Shown: piece by piece, positions 1 through 10,402 of the stretch
Numbering within the stretch: position 1 is the first letter of the stretch
Layout of the letters: each line of letters starts with the position of its first letter
Assembly: GCF_964204645.1 (NCBI RefSeq)
Contig: NC_134027.1
Coordinates: 17,966,485 to 18,030,484 of the forward strand
DNA length: 64,000 nt
Direction: 5' to 3'
Source: Tubulanus polymorphus
Lineage: Eukaryota > Nemertea > Palaeonemertea > Tubulaniformes > Tubulanidae
The notes under the pieces: model-generated
Databases searched by the model: none
Told to the model about the DNA's origin: nothing
The model's input: the letters and a program-made list of their open reading frames with translations, nothing else
Translations under genes and position numbers: made by a program

Positions 1-291
1 TTCTCAACCATTCAACCTTTAACCTAGAACAACTAAACCCCTATTACTCTTAAAATATTCATATGCATGAATAAAATATATATGAATAGCATTTGAATTG
101 ATTATTCAATATAAAAGTGTAAGCTCTTATAGAATAGATATATAGATATATTTTAAACATTATTTCAATATTCATATTTGTATGAGTTAGATTTTTAAAC
201 ATTAAAAGTGTTAGTAAAGTGTGATTGAAATAATTCATATATAAATCATTGAACTTCTAAAATCAATTTAAAAAAAAAATTTAGTATTAAA
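1..291 (+). repeat. Left terminal inverted repeat of element A (inner part)
   Basis: This stretch is the inverted counterpart of 44240-44534, with scattered differences. It runs right up to the polymerase start codon at 292, while the other copy runs up to the HNH start codon at 44239, so both terminal genes share the same upstream region. Bases 1-48 correspond to the inner arm of the 192-bp palindrome seen complete at the right end; the outer arm lies before the window. Confidence 0.88.
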
Positions 292-3200
292 ATGGAAGCA
301 AATAAGTACTACTGTCCAACATGTAATATCAATATAGATAAATCCCAAAAATCAAGACACAATAAAACTAAAACACATTTAGAGAATAAATTGAAATTAG
401 AATATGAAGATGATATATTAGAAACTAAATTAGATGAATTAAAGAATGAAAAATAAATATATAAATGTGATACATGTAATCAATCATTCAGTGATAAAAG
501 ATATTATAATGAACATTTAAAATCTAAAAGTCATATTAGAAATAAGAATAATGATATTTTAGGTGAAGATTATTTTGATAAAGATAATGATAAGAAACAG
601 AAGACCATTAAAAACATAAAAAATAAATTAAACAATAAAAGACCATACATGGAAGATGTAAGAAAATATATTAATTCATTAGATAATAAAAAAGATATAG
701 AGATAACCGAAGCATTTAAAAGTGATATTGGCCCAGCAGCTATCGAGTTTAAATTTCATAAAGGAAAAACATTAGAAGAAAATAAAAAACATTTAGAAAA
801 TATGAAAGAAATAATAAAAATAATAACTGATGTTGAATACCCTAAAATTAGTATATCAGTTAAAGTAAAGTTTATAAAATCTGAAGATAAACCAATATAT
901 AATATAAATTCGCATTCACAACATATTATATATAAACAACATATAGATGATAAATTAGATAAATGTTATAATGAAGTAAAAACTAAAATAGAAGAGAAAT
1001 ATTTTGAAGGATCTGGTTTAATATTTGATGAAATAATATTTATGACTTTACATGTGTATAACACAAAATGTAGTAAGTTAACTAAATCAAAACCAATTGA
1101 TGAAAATAATGTATCATATTATAAAGAACCAGATATTGAAGCATCGAGTTATATCAAATTACCATTTAAAACTAATGCCGTAATAAATGTACAAAATGAA
1201 GATGATAAATGTTTTCTATGGCCTATAATTAGTTGCTTACATCCTGCAACTGATAATATTTGTAGATTAACTCATTATAAACCATCTGAAAATAATTATA
1301 AGATAGATAAGTATCCTGTTATAATTAAAAATATCCCAAAAATAGAAAGAGATAATAATATAAAGATAAATGCATTTTATCTAATCAAATTGCCAAATAC
1401 AAAAGGTAACAATATAAAACATTATACATTAGACCCTTTATATCTAACAAAAGATTATGATTCAAATGGTGTTATAGATACATTATATTATGAGAATCAT
1501 TATATGTGGATTAAAAGAATTGATTTATTTTTTAAATCAGAAAATGATTTTGATAATAAAATATATCTATGTAGAAAATGTTTACATAAATTCAGAACTG
1601 AAAGTGCATTATTAAATCATAAACAATTATGTGAAAATCATGATTATTGTCAATTAGTTTTACCAAATGAAAAAGATAAAATATTAGAATTCAAGAAATA
1701 TGATTACAAAAATAAAGTACCATTTGTAATATATGGAGATTTTGAATCATTAATTAAGAATTAACTGATCAAGATAGAAAAGAAATATATTATAAAAGAA
1801 AGAAATTAAATTCTAATGAAAATGATTTTTTAGATGAACCACCAATAACAAATACTATCAAAAAGATTCATCAATCAGCTGCAGCTTTCGGGTTATATAT
1901 TAAATCTGATTATCCAGAACTAATTAAAAGTGAATATTATCATTACAGAAATGAAAATGTTATCAATCATTTTTGTGACTTATTAATTGAATATGAAATA
2001 AAATTTAATGAAAAGTTAAATAAAAATATAGAAATTATAATGACAGAAGAAGATAAAGAAGCATTTGAGTTTGCAGATAAATGTTATTATTGTGAAAAGA
2101 TATTTAATTATAAAGATAAAAAAGTAAGAGACCATGATCATTTGAATGGAAAGTTTAGAGGCGCTGCACATGAGAATTGTAACTTACAATTGTAAATTAA
2201 CTTTGTACCAGTTATATTTCATAATCTATCAGGATATGATGCACATTTATTCATCAAACAGTTATGCCATAAAATAGAAGAAATCAATAATGAAATAGAA
2301 AGATTAAATTCAAATAGATCAAAAGATAAAATACCAACTTATAAATTTAGAATGTTAGCTAAAACATCTGAGAATTATATATCATTCCAATTTGGTTGCC
2401 TAATTTATAGATTAGATTTATAGATAGATTTATAGATTCATATAGATTTTTAAATAGTTCATTGGATAACTTATCAAAATCATTAGTTGATGATGAATTA
2501 AAAATATTAAAGCAACACTACCCAAATAATGATGATTTTCAATTAATGAGATATAAAGGCGCAATTCCATATTCATTTTATAAATCACATAATGATTTTA
2601 ACATAACTGAATTATTAAAAGAACAATTCTATGATGAATAAAGAAATGAATATGTTAAAGATGAAGTATATAATAGAACATTGAATATTTGGAATCATTT
2701 TAGAATGAAAAATCATGGGCAATTAGTCGATTTATATCTAAAATCAGATGTATCATTATTAACCGATGTATTCGAAAGGTTTAGAGATGTAAACTAAAGA
2801 GGAGGAGTTTCAGGTGTATTAGGTGATAGATATTTCAATGTAAATGATAACCCTGGATATAAGTTATTATATATAGATGCAAATAATTTGTATGGTTGGG
2901 CAATGATGGAACCACAACCTTATGGAGTATTTGAATTAACTGAAGTTTCACAACATGAAAATAATGATAAATTTGATTGGAAGAAAAGAATTCTAGATAT
3001 TGCAGATGATTCAGATACTGGTTACTTCTTTGTTGTAGATTTAGAATATCCTGAACATATTAAATTTAAATCTAGAAATCTAGCTTACTGTCCCGAACAT
3101 AAAACTGTAACTCATGAAGAATTATCAAATTATCAAAAAAGAATTAAACCCGAAAATCATATTCATACAGAAAAGTTAATGGTAACTCAAGAAGATAAAT

Positions 3201-4210
3201 ATAATTATGTAGTACATTATAGAATGTTAAAGTTTTATTTGAATCGAGGAATGATTCTAAAAAAAGTACATCGATATATTTCATTTAGTCAATCTAAGTG
3301 GTTAGAAAAATATATAGATTTTAACACCAAACAGAGAACTGAAGCTAAAACTGATTTTGAGAAAGATTTCTTCAAGTTAATGAATAATGCATTCTATGGT
3401 AAGACTTGTGAAAATAATAGAAATAGAAATGATATTGAGTTAGTTAGTAATGGTAAAAGAATTAGACATTTACAATCATATCCTAAGTTCATTGTTAACA
3501 GAATATTTGATGAAAATTTAGCTGCAGTTAAGATGAGAAGAACATCAATGAAATTTAATAAACCAATCTATGTTGGCGCATCAGTTTTAGAATTATCAAA
3601 ATTACTAATGTATGAATTCTATTATAATGTATAACAACCACTTTTTGGAGAAAAACATATAGAAATATTATATTGTGATACCGATTCTTACATATTAAAG
3701 ATAAAAACTGATAACATAACAGATGATTTAAAAACATTAAAACATCATTTTGATTTTAGTAACTATCCTAAAGATCATGAATTGTTTAGCAATGATAATA
3801 AAAAAGTTCCTGGTAAATTCAAAGATGAATTAGGTGGTGAAGAAATGATTGAATTCATCGGTATTAGATCTAAAATGTATTCATATAAAACTAAAGAACA
3901 TGAAGCTAAAAAGTTAAAAGGAATAACCAAAAGTGTAGTAGAAAAGAATATTCATTTCAAAGATTACATCAATTGTATATTCAATGAAGAAGTTAGAAAA
4001 CATAAGATGAGATGTTTAAGATCTGAAGATCATGAAATGTTTATTGAAGAAATTGAAAAGATTAGTCTAAACCCATTTGATGATAAAAGATATATTTTAG
4101 ATGATGGAATTCATACAGTTGCTTATGGTTGTAATTTAGATGAATACTTAAAATTTAAGAGAGAAGAAACAAAAGAGAACGAGATAATGAAAAGAATTCT
4201 AACGTGTTAA
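292..4210 (+). pseudogene. PolB: Protein-primed family B DNA polymerase, element A, no intein
   Basis: Polinton DNA polymerase (DNA_pol_B_2 type) that would copy the element. ATG at 292 opens in frame with the long reading frame at 649 and gives two N-terminal C2H2 fingers. Exonuclease motif I is GDFESL near 1735; an HNH-like Cys/His cluster (CYYCEK...RDHDHLN) lies near 2080-2150; exonuclease motif II is HNLSGYDAHLF near 2220. Polymerase motif A is DANNLYGWAM (2877), motif B MNNAFYGKTCEN (3381), and motif C LYCDTDSY (3670) is continuous, so there is no intein. Lesions: in-frame TAA at 454, frameshift near 1760, TAA near 2193, a small duplication near 2410-2440, TAA at 2639, and a deletion of about 130 bases near 2797 that removes the region around YSSPGLTW present in element B. 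The function is certain by motif; the copy is dead. Confidence 0.93.
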
Positions 4211-4239
4211 TCAAATTTTAATAAAAATATGTATTATAA

Positions 4240-4593
4240 ATGGAGAGTAAACAAGCGCACAGTGAGAACAACAAATCATTTCTAGATAGAATAAAAGATA
4301 CTTCAAATGTCAAATCAGTAGATTATAAATTTAAGAAGTTAAAAGAATTAATAATCCATAAGAAATATCTAATTACAAATATTGATACAGTTACTAACAA
4401 ATATGGAGATAAATTAGTTATACACTTAGAATATGAAGGATTAAAAGGAAATACAAATAAATTCAGAACATATTTACCAGATAGATTTCATAGATTATCA
4501 AGTGAAGATCTAGAAGAATTATGTTCTGGAGATTTCTATTTCGTATACAAAGGTAAGAATGAAAAAGGGCACCATGAAATAGATTTCGAATAA
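4240..4593 (+). CDS. Small Polinton protein, possible OB-fold ssDNA-binding protein
   Basis: An intact 117-codon gene just downstream of the polymerase. The core (NKYGDKLVIHLEYEG, then a LPDRFHRLSSEDLEEL segment and YKGKN...HHEIDFE) is shared with the convergent end-genes of elements B (30140-30465, minus) and C (46300-46626). The alternating strand pattern with a KYG turn suggests an OB-fold, so a single-stranded DNA-binding role in replication is possible; this is inference only. In A it sits beside PolB, whereas in B and C it has moved to the opposite end. ATG follows TATTATAAATG. Confidence 0.6.
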   Translation: MESKQAHSENNKSFLDRIKDTSNVKSVDYKFKKLKELIIHKKYLITNIDTVTNKYGDKLVIHLEYEGLKGNTNKFRTYLPDRFHRLSSEDLEELCSGDFYFVYKGKNEKGHHEIDFE

Positions 4594-4610
4594 GAAAATA
4601 TGTAAAATAA

Positions 4611-5369
4611 ATGGTAGAATTAAAAGAATACAGAATATTTGTTGATTCTAGAAAACTTACAAATTATAAATCACATAATTTACTAGTTCAATTAGATAGA
4701 GAATTTAAGAATTGTGTTGATTTAAAATTAGTTAATATAAGTTTATGTAATTCTTTTCATAATATATCGAATAAAAGTCTTGATCATTTAGCTTTTAAAA
4801 TTCATGTTAGAAATTTGAATAAATGGTTTCATCTTTATCTAAAATCAGGATTATATAATTTAGAAACATTGGCGCAAGAAATTAATAGAAGAGCTCGTTT
4901 AAAAATGGGTGCAGCTGCTAGATTTGAAATTAAATTTATCAAAAGTGATAGTTCGAATAAAATAAGAATAAAGTTAACTAATGAACAACATAGATTTCTA
5001 GTAAGAAAACCTTTAGCTAAACTGTTTGGAATTCTCCCGGATAGAGATTATTCAAGTATCGAAAGTTATACAAATTTAATGACTTTTACACATTTTTATA
5101 TTTATTGCAATTCAATCAATCCTACAAAAACATTTGAAGCAACTAAAGATACAATTTGTAATTCTAGTATATTAAATATTTTACCATTAAAAAATGTCAA
5201 GCAATTTGGAACTCAAATAAATTATAATTCAACTGAATGTGATTTTAAACCTTGTATTCCACATTTCAATAATTTTAAATTAGAAATAAGAAATCATAAT
5301 AATGGTTATTTAATTGATTTGAATAACTTTCCTGTGATATATGAATTAGTTATAAGATGTAGAGAGTAA
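4611..5369 (+). CDS. Candidate minor capsid (penton-like) protein
   Basis: An intact 252-codon gene, with homologues at 22192-22949 (B) and 53384-54169 (C). It begins MVELKEYRIFVDSRKL, has a conserved GLYNLETLAQEINRRAR segment, and ends in a beta-rich stretch (FKLEIRNHNNGYLIDLNNF) typical of jelly-roll C-termini in small Polinton capsid proteins. I infer the single-jelly-roll minor capsid (penton) component. It has no signal peptide or membrane segment. The neighbours are the OB-like gene 17 bases upstream and a small gene 16 bases downstream, in one plus-strand array. The start is the only ATG directly behind the TAAATG motif. An alternative is another virion structural protein. Confidence 0.5.
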   Translation: MVELKEYRIFVDSRKLTNYKSHNLLVQLDREFKNCVDLKLVNISLCNSFHNISNKSLDHLAFKIHVRNLNKWFHLYLKSGLYNLETLAQEINRRARLKMGAAARFEIKFIKSDSSNKIRIKLTNEQHRFLVRKPLAKLFGILPDRDYSSIESYTNLMTFTHFYIYCNSINPTKTFEATKDTICNSSILNILPLKNVKQFGTQINYNSTECDFKPCIPHFNNFKLEIRNHNNGYLIDLNNFPVIYELVIRCRE

Positions 5370-5385
5370 TTTTTTCATTATATAA

Positions 5386-5738
5386 ATGAATATAACTGTT
5401 GGACCGAGTATATGTTTTGGGTTTGATTTTAAACATGAGAAAGAAATGAAATTTAACATTAATGATGTAATTACACATATTAGAAATATTGCATTTTCTA
5501 ATGAAACAACATTTGAGTATGAAACAACAATAGATAAAGAAACTTTAAATGTAGAAAAGATTACTAATGTCATTAGAGAATCTTTAAGATTTTATGAATT
5601 AGATGAAGATTTTATCATCGATGATATTAAAAAAATAATAATTGAAATACAAATGAAACTAGTAATGAAATAAATGTTGAACTAATCATCACTAAGATAA
5701 CGAAATATTTTGAAGATGGTAATTTTTTTGATAAATAA
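5386..5738 (+). pseudogene. Conserved 117-aa Polinton protein, frameshifted
   Basis: Function unknown. The intact form is in element C (53014-53367, 117 residues): a short N-terminal stretch (MNITVGPSICFGFDF) followed by acidic, helical sequence. In A the frame is lost near 5650, where about two bases are missing compared with B, so translation ends at 5673 instead of 5738. The intended stop codon abuts the next ATG (TAAATG at 5736). Upstream lies TAATTTTTTCATTATATAAATG, one of the clearest late-promoter-like motifs in the window. Confidence 0.55.
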
Positions 5739-5960
5739 ATGAGTGATAATAAGTGGATAATAACTGGATTATCTAATGGAGCATTACTATCAGTTGGAAC
5801 TGTTGGTTATTCAATGGTATTAAAAAAAGTATTTAAAATGGGAAGTGTTAATGTTGATAGATTTGATATAAATGATATTTTAAAATTAACATTAGCAGTT
5901 ACTTTATCTAATTTAACTATTGATTATTTGGAAAAACAAAAATATATTCCTCCCATATAA
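5739..5960 (+). CDS. Small hydrophobic membrane protein (73 aa)
   Basis: An intact 73-codon gene, nearly identical to 52789-53010 in element C and to a damaged copy in B (23315-23520). A glycine-rich hydrophobic segment (residues about 6-30, WIITGLSNGALLSVGTVGYS) and a second apolar helix around residues 48-62 suggest two membrane passes. The start follows the stop of the previous gene directly. The role is not known; clustering with other membrane proteins and the capsid module suggests a virion membrane or assembly protein. Confidence 0.6.
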   Translation: MSDNKWIITGLSNGALLSVGTVGYSMVLKKVFKMGSVNVDRFDINDILKLTLAVTLSNLTIDYLEKQKYIPPI

Positions 5961-5984
5961 ATGCGTAATTATTTTACTAAATAA

Positions 5985-6407
5985 ATGGCTTCTGCTATTA
6001 TAACTATTATAGGATCGGCAATTGTTAACGCTTTAGCATTTACTGGTGGTGGTTATTTATTTAAGCATATTGATAAAAATAGTTCATTAGGAGAACAAAG
6101 AAGACATAACTTAGCATTAGAGAAATACAATAAAGCAGCAGAAGAATACAGAGAAAAACGACAAAACTATATGGATTATATTAACAAGGAATTATATGAT
6201 CAGAAGATTTCACGTAGAGATTTTCAATCAGTTGATGATGGAATGAGTTTATATAACGCGGTAACCAATAAAGAAAAATTACATCTACATAAACCTACAA
6301 TATCAGATTATTATACCCCAAGTAATAAACAGAAGAAATATGAAATAATATGGATTTTAGGCGGAACTGTTATTGTTATATTTGTTGCTTATAAGTTTAC
6401 TAATTAG
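5985..6407 (+). CDS. Two-TM coiled-coil Polinton protein (140 aa)
   Basis: Intact, with a copy at 23539-23955 in B; C has lost it. The N-terminus is an apolar segment with a GGGY turn (residues 1-27). The middle is a charged helix (HNLALEKYNKAAEEYREKRQ). A conserved patch SDYYTPSNKQKKYEI precedes a C-terminal membrane helix (about 119-137). Proteins of this design (N-terminal apolar helix, long charged helix, DxYxPS patch, C-terminal TM) recur in Polintons, but I know no assigned function. ATG follows TAATTATTTTACTAAATAA. Confidence 0.6.
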   Translation: MASAIITIIGSAIVNALAFTGGGYLFKHIDKNSSLGEQRRHNLALEKYNKAAEEYREKRQNYMDYINKELYDQKISRRDFQSVDDGMSLYNAVTNKEKLHLHKPTISDYYTPSNKQKKYEIIWILGGTVIVIFVAYKFTN

Positions 6408-6430
6408 TAATTTTTTTTGCTAAATAAATG
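6408..6430 (+). promoter_or_regulatory. T-run + TAAATG late-promoter-like motif
   Basis: The stretch TAATTTTTTTTGCTAAATAA directly before ATG is a representative of a pattern seen before most genes here: a run of 5-8 T, a spacer of about 4-8 bases, then (A)TAAATG containing the start codon. It resembles the vaccinia late promoter (T-rich core, short spacer, TAAAT). A function in this element is inferred. Confidence 0.5.
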
Positions 6431-6853
6431 GATGATAATATTGATATTATTCCTCATGATATAAATAAAACTAAATTAAAAATATATTTAAAAAAACAAA
6501 TATTAGATTTTGAAAATGATTTAAAAGTTAAAAAGAAAACATATTTAAAAAGAAAAATTATATATTATTTTATTATCAGTGGTTCGGTTACAATTAGTTC
6601 TGTAATAACATTTCTAGCAATATTCAGTCCATTAACACCTTTAGCTATATCAATTGGCGTGTTAGGTTTAAGTTCAAGTGTTTTAACTGGTATAAGTTCA
6701 AAATTAAATATAAAAAGTAATAAAGAAAAAATTAAAACTAATATAAAAGAAATTAATAAATTGAAAAATACACTAGATTATATAATTAGTTTAAATGGTC
6801 ATATAACAGTTGAAGAACAAGATAAATTATTAAAAGAATTAGTTAATTATTAA
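6428..6853 (+). CDS. Membrane protein with coiled coils (141 aa)
   Basis: Intact 141-codon gene, with a copy at 23976 in B that ends early. Lysine-rich helices flank a central hydrophobic pair (about residues 47-88; SGSVTISSVITFLAIFSPLT, then an apolar stretch). The tail (KLKNTLDYIISLNGHITVEE) is a second amphipathic helix. This gives two membrane passes with both ends on the same side. In C the gene is replaced by an integrase fragment except for its last few codons. Unknown function; probable virion or assembly membrane protein. The upstream motif is TAATTTTTTTTGCTAAATAAATG. Confidence 0.58.
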   Translation: MDDNIDIIPHDINKTKLKIYLKKQILDFENDLKVKKKTYLKRKIIYYFIISGSVTISSVITFLAIFSPLTPLAISIGVLGLSSSVLTGISSKLNIKSNKEKIKTNIKEINKLKNTLDYIISLNGHITVEEQDKLLKELVNY

Positions 6854-6876
6854 TTTTTTAATTAATTTTTTAATAA

Positions 6877-8265
6877 ATGGTAGAAAGTTTTCCAAAAGCT
6901 TTCCAATATAATAAATCAATTAAATATAATATTCCAGCAATAGATTTTAATAAAGATATTACATATAGAAATGAAGTTTTAGATTCATTAACTAATTTAG
7001 AAATTTATGTTACTGAAACTAATAATTTTAATGCAAAGATGGAAAATATATTTCATGTATATTTAATTAATTTTAAAAAATTGAAAGATGAAAAACAATG
7101 GTTATTAAAATCTAATATGAAGTATTGGCAGAACCAATTAAATTTTGCTGTTTATTGTGCAACAACAGGTTGTGGAATTAGTTGGAATGATCATTTGAAT
7201 AATTCTAAATATAAATTAATTCAAAGTTTATTTAGATTTCATACATACTTTCAAATCAGAATAATATTAAATGAATTAGAGTGTGCTTTACCAGGATCTA
7301 GATATTTTAAAGAATTAGATAATAACATCAATTTATCAAAGTTTTATAAAATTTGCAATGAATTTAATATAGGTATAAATAATTCTGATTTTAGAACAAA
7401 AATTGGAACAATAAGATCACTTCCTTGCCCTAAAAAGATTGCAGAATATTGTGCACTTCCCATACCATCTAATAGTTTTTATAATATCTATGATAATAAA
7501 TTAGGTTATGGTAAAATAGAAACAAAGGATTTAGAAATATTAAATTTCAATAAATTACCGACATTTTATGATCATTTAAAACAAGAAAACAATAATGGTT
7601 GGGTTTATTTTATTTTAGAAAATAGTGAAGGTTTTACTTAATCAGGTATAGAAAGAATAAATCAATCTATTAGAACTAATTTGATATGTATTTTAGGTGC
7701 ACAAGTTGAAACAAGATCCCCAATAATTGGAAATTTAAATACATCATTTGATACACAGAAACAATTCAAAGTATTATTTGAAGATTCCATTCATAATGAT
7801 AAAAATAGATCGATTCCAGAAAACATTGTAAGATATCAAAATTATTTAGATAAATCACATATTAGATTAAATTATTGTATAGGCCCTAATCTATTTATTA
7901 TTTCTAATGATTTAGTATTAAAGATGGGAAACATAATTGGTTATAATAATCTAATTAAAACTGCAACAATAAATAATTCATTAGGATTAAATGATATAAA
8001 TAAAAAGATTATTACTGCTCCAAAATTAATGGAAGGTGAAAAAAATAAAAAACATATTCAATCAACAGAAACTAAAACTAATAATATTAAATTAAATAAT
8101 GATTCTAAAATAAAAGATTACAATACAACAGAAAATATTAGAACTGATAATATTCAACATGAAATAATTAAACTAAATGATGATAATAAATCCCATGAAA
8201 ATACTAAATTAGCTTTAACTTGTATAGGAATTGTAATCGGAGGAATATTATATTTTAAATTTTAA
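6877..8265 (+). pseudogene. Conserved ~462-codon Polinton protein with C-terminal TM, one stop
   Basis: One gene split by a single in-frame TAA at 7639-7641; element C has AAA at this position. The first part contains the striking block NQLNFAVYCATTGCGISWND (about residues 87-107), followed by LFRFHTYFQIR. The second part is conserved to a linker of Lys/Asn/Thr and ends in a membrane anchor (LALTCIGIVIGGILYFKF). Copies occur in B (24429-25724) and C (51199-52593), both more damaged. I recall similar uncharacterised proteins from Polintons of cnidarians and other animals, but cannot name a function. A tail-anchored virion or assembly protein is plausible. Confidence 0.6.
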
Positions 8266-8280
8266 TTTTTTATTATGTAA

Positions 8281-8364
8281 ATGGCAGAAGGTGGAGAACA
8301 TTTTCCATTGGAAAACATGGGAAATAATAATGAAGGATATATTGATGATGAACCGCAACCTAAT
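8281..8364 (+). pseudogene. 5' fragment of coiled-coil membrane-protein gene, cut by 27-kb insertion
   Basis: The first 28 codons of the gene that is complete in element C (49722-51182, 486 aa). It starts MAEGGEHFPLENMGNN, like MNVEGGEDYEMEGMGNN in B. After CCTAAT at 8359-8364 the sequence turns into unrelated DNA, and the gene resumes in the same frame after CCTAAT at 35356-35361. The promoter is TAATTTTTTATTATGTAAATG. Confidence 0.8.
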
Positions 8365-8404
8365 TTGAAATATAGCTGCAAAGCAGCGATAACGGGTTTT
8401 CTGC

Positions 8405-8700
8405 ACATTCTTAGAATCCTGTTCAACGGTGGATTTCAACAAAGCATTTGATAAGGCTCAACATCAGCCATTACTAAACAGGCTATTAGGAAACAGTATC
8501 AATGATAGGTCGCCCAAATGGCTCAGCAGTTATCTCTGAACGGAAACTTGTAACCGAAATAAACGGAACGCCTCATCTTGGAATGAGACGGTCTAACTAG
8601 TGGAGTCACGCAAAGTAGTATCCTAAGTCGTCTTCTGTTTAATGTCCTGACAAATGACATACACAGTTATCCAAAATATACCAGACCGAGTAAATTTCCA
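8405..8700 (+). mobile_element. Degenerate non-LTR retrotransposon RT fragment
   Basis: Three frames of one decayed reverse transcriptase can be followed: VDFNKAFDKAQHQPLLNRLL from 8429 with a downstream WLSSYL, then RKLVTEINGTP, then SGVTQSSILSRLLFNVLTND. These match the order of the LINE RT palm blocks (DFxKAFD, WLxSYL, xVxING, SGVxQGSxLxPxLFxxxxNDI). The FADD block and both ends are missing. It is a short dead fragment sitting at the left border of the insertion. Confidence 0.75.
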
Positions 8701-8734
8701 ACACGACCTTAACACACTGTTCGACCAAAAAACT

Positions 8735-8990
8735 TAATGTTCCGACAAAACCACGGGGACAAAACCAAAATTATGAATTGTCGCGGGTGACAAAACAGAA
8801 ATATTGAATTGTCACGGGCGACAAAACCAAAATAATGAATTGTCGCGGGCGATAAAACCACAATAATGAATTGTCGCGGGCGATAAAACCAAAATAATGA
8901 ATTGTCGCAGACGGAAAAAACAAAATATTGAATTGTTGCGTGCGACAAAACCAAAATAATGAATTGTCGCGGGCGACAAAACCAAACTAG
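8735..8990. repeat. 31-bp palindromic satellite, short block
   Basis: About eight copies of the 31-bp unit whose core is TTGTCGCGGGCGACAA followed by AACCAAAATAATGA. It is the same unit as the long array at 10403-12590. The block ends at GGGGTCCAGGGACACC, where a different repeat begins. Confidence 0.9.
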
Positions 8991-9049
8991 GGGTCCAGGG
9001 ACACCATGCTCACTTGGGAAGTGGTTTCAAATGCTCAACAATCTAACAA

Positions 9050-9800
9050 TTTCAATACATAACGCCCTCTAGTGACCATATACAAAAACCGATGACCTTG
9101 AAACCCACCACAATCATAGAACATGTGAGCAGCTATGATTTTGTAATTGATTGTGATAACAAAATATGCCTCGTTACCAATTTAATATGGAAATACTAAG
9201 TTATTCTACTATTCAACGCCCCCTGGTGACCATATGCAAAACCCAGTGACCTTAAAACTCACCACAATCGTAGTACATGTCATGAAATACAATTTTGCAA
9301 TTGATCATAGTAACAAAATATGCCTAGGTACCAATCTAATAAGGAAATACTAAGCCATTCTACTATTCAGCGCCCCCTGGTGACTATTTGGAATAACTAA
9401 TGTCCTTAAAAACTCACCACAATCATAGACGATGTCATGAACTACAACTTTGCAATGGATCATGGTAACAAACTATGCCTAGGTACCAATCTAATAAGGA
9501 AAAACTAAGCTTTTCTACTATTCAACGCCCCCTGGTGACTATATGGAATAACTTATGTCCTTAAAAACTCACCACAATCATAGACGATATCATGAACTAC
9601 AAATTTGCAATTGATCATGGTTACAAAATATGCCTTGGTACAAATATAATATAGCGATACTAAGTTATTGTATTATTCAACGCCCCCTGATGGCCACATA
9701 CAAAAACCAATGACCTTGAAACTCACCAAAATCATAGAACACGTTATGGGCTACAACTTTCCAATTGAATATAGTAACACAATATGCTTAGGTATCAATT
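9050..9800. repeat. ~155-bp tandem repeat, five copies
   Basis: Five diverged copies begin near 9061, 9212, 9368, 9523 and 9678, each with a version of CAACGCCCCCTGGTGACCAT followed by CACCACAATCATAG and a CAATTGATCATGGTAAC block. The spacing is 151-156 bases. No coding potential is visible. It lies between the two blocks of the 31-bp satellite. Confidence 0.85.
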
Positions 9801-10402
9801 TAATGTGGAAAAACTTTTTCCCACCTACGAATGAGTACTGTTGACACCAAGATGGCCGCCAATTCCATCATAATTGGCTGATCAAAATACCTGTCCCAGG
9901 TATAAAACATCCCTCTCTAAAGAATACCCATCAGCAATTGCAATGAGAAATGGCAAACCAGTAGGAAGCTACAGGACCTAGAGTTCTGGCCAAAATTGAC
10001 ATTTTTGGGCACTAAAAAGGTCATAGGACGGCCATCTTGAGTCAGATCGACCCAATTTTCTTATGCTGATGGGCCTTTGGTAGATTCAAATATAAACGAA
10101 AGATCAAGGTAATTGATCAAAGCGTCTTCAAAATTTCCCACGAAAACGTCGAAAATGTTTAAAAAGTGCTGATTTTGGCAAACAACAATGGCTGCCAGTC
10201 GACCATCTTGAATCTGACAGGGCCAGTTTTTGGGCTGACGATGTGTCTAGGGTAGATACATGTATAAACCAAATATCAAGACATTACCTTGAAGCGTCTT
10301 CAAAACTTCCCGAAATAACTGGATTCCGTCTATGGACGGACGGACGGACGGACGAAAAGTGAACGCAATAGCCCGCTGGGACTAAAGTCCCAAGTGGACT
10401 GA
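9801..10402. repeat. Dispersed-repeat-like segment with (GGAC)n and a small palindrome
   Basis: No gene is seen. The segment contains two related stretches ending in GAAGCGTCTTCAAAA (about 10119 and 10291), a (GGAC)n run near 10334-10354, and a TGGGACTAAAGTCCCA palindrome just before the satellite resumes. I take it as part of an invertebrate dispersed repeat; the family is not identified. Confidence 0.5.
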
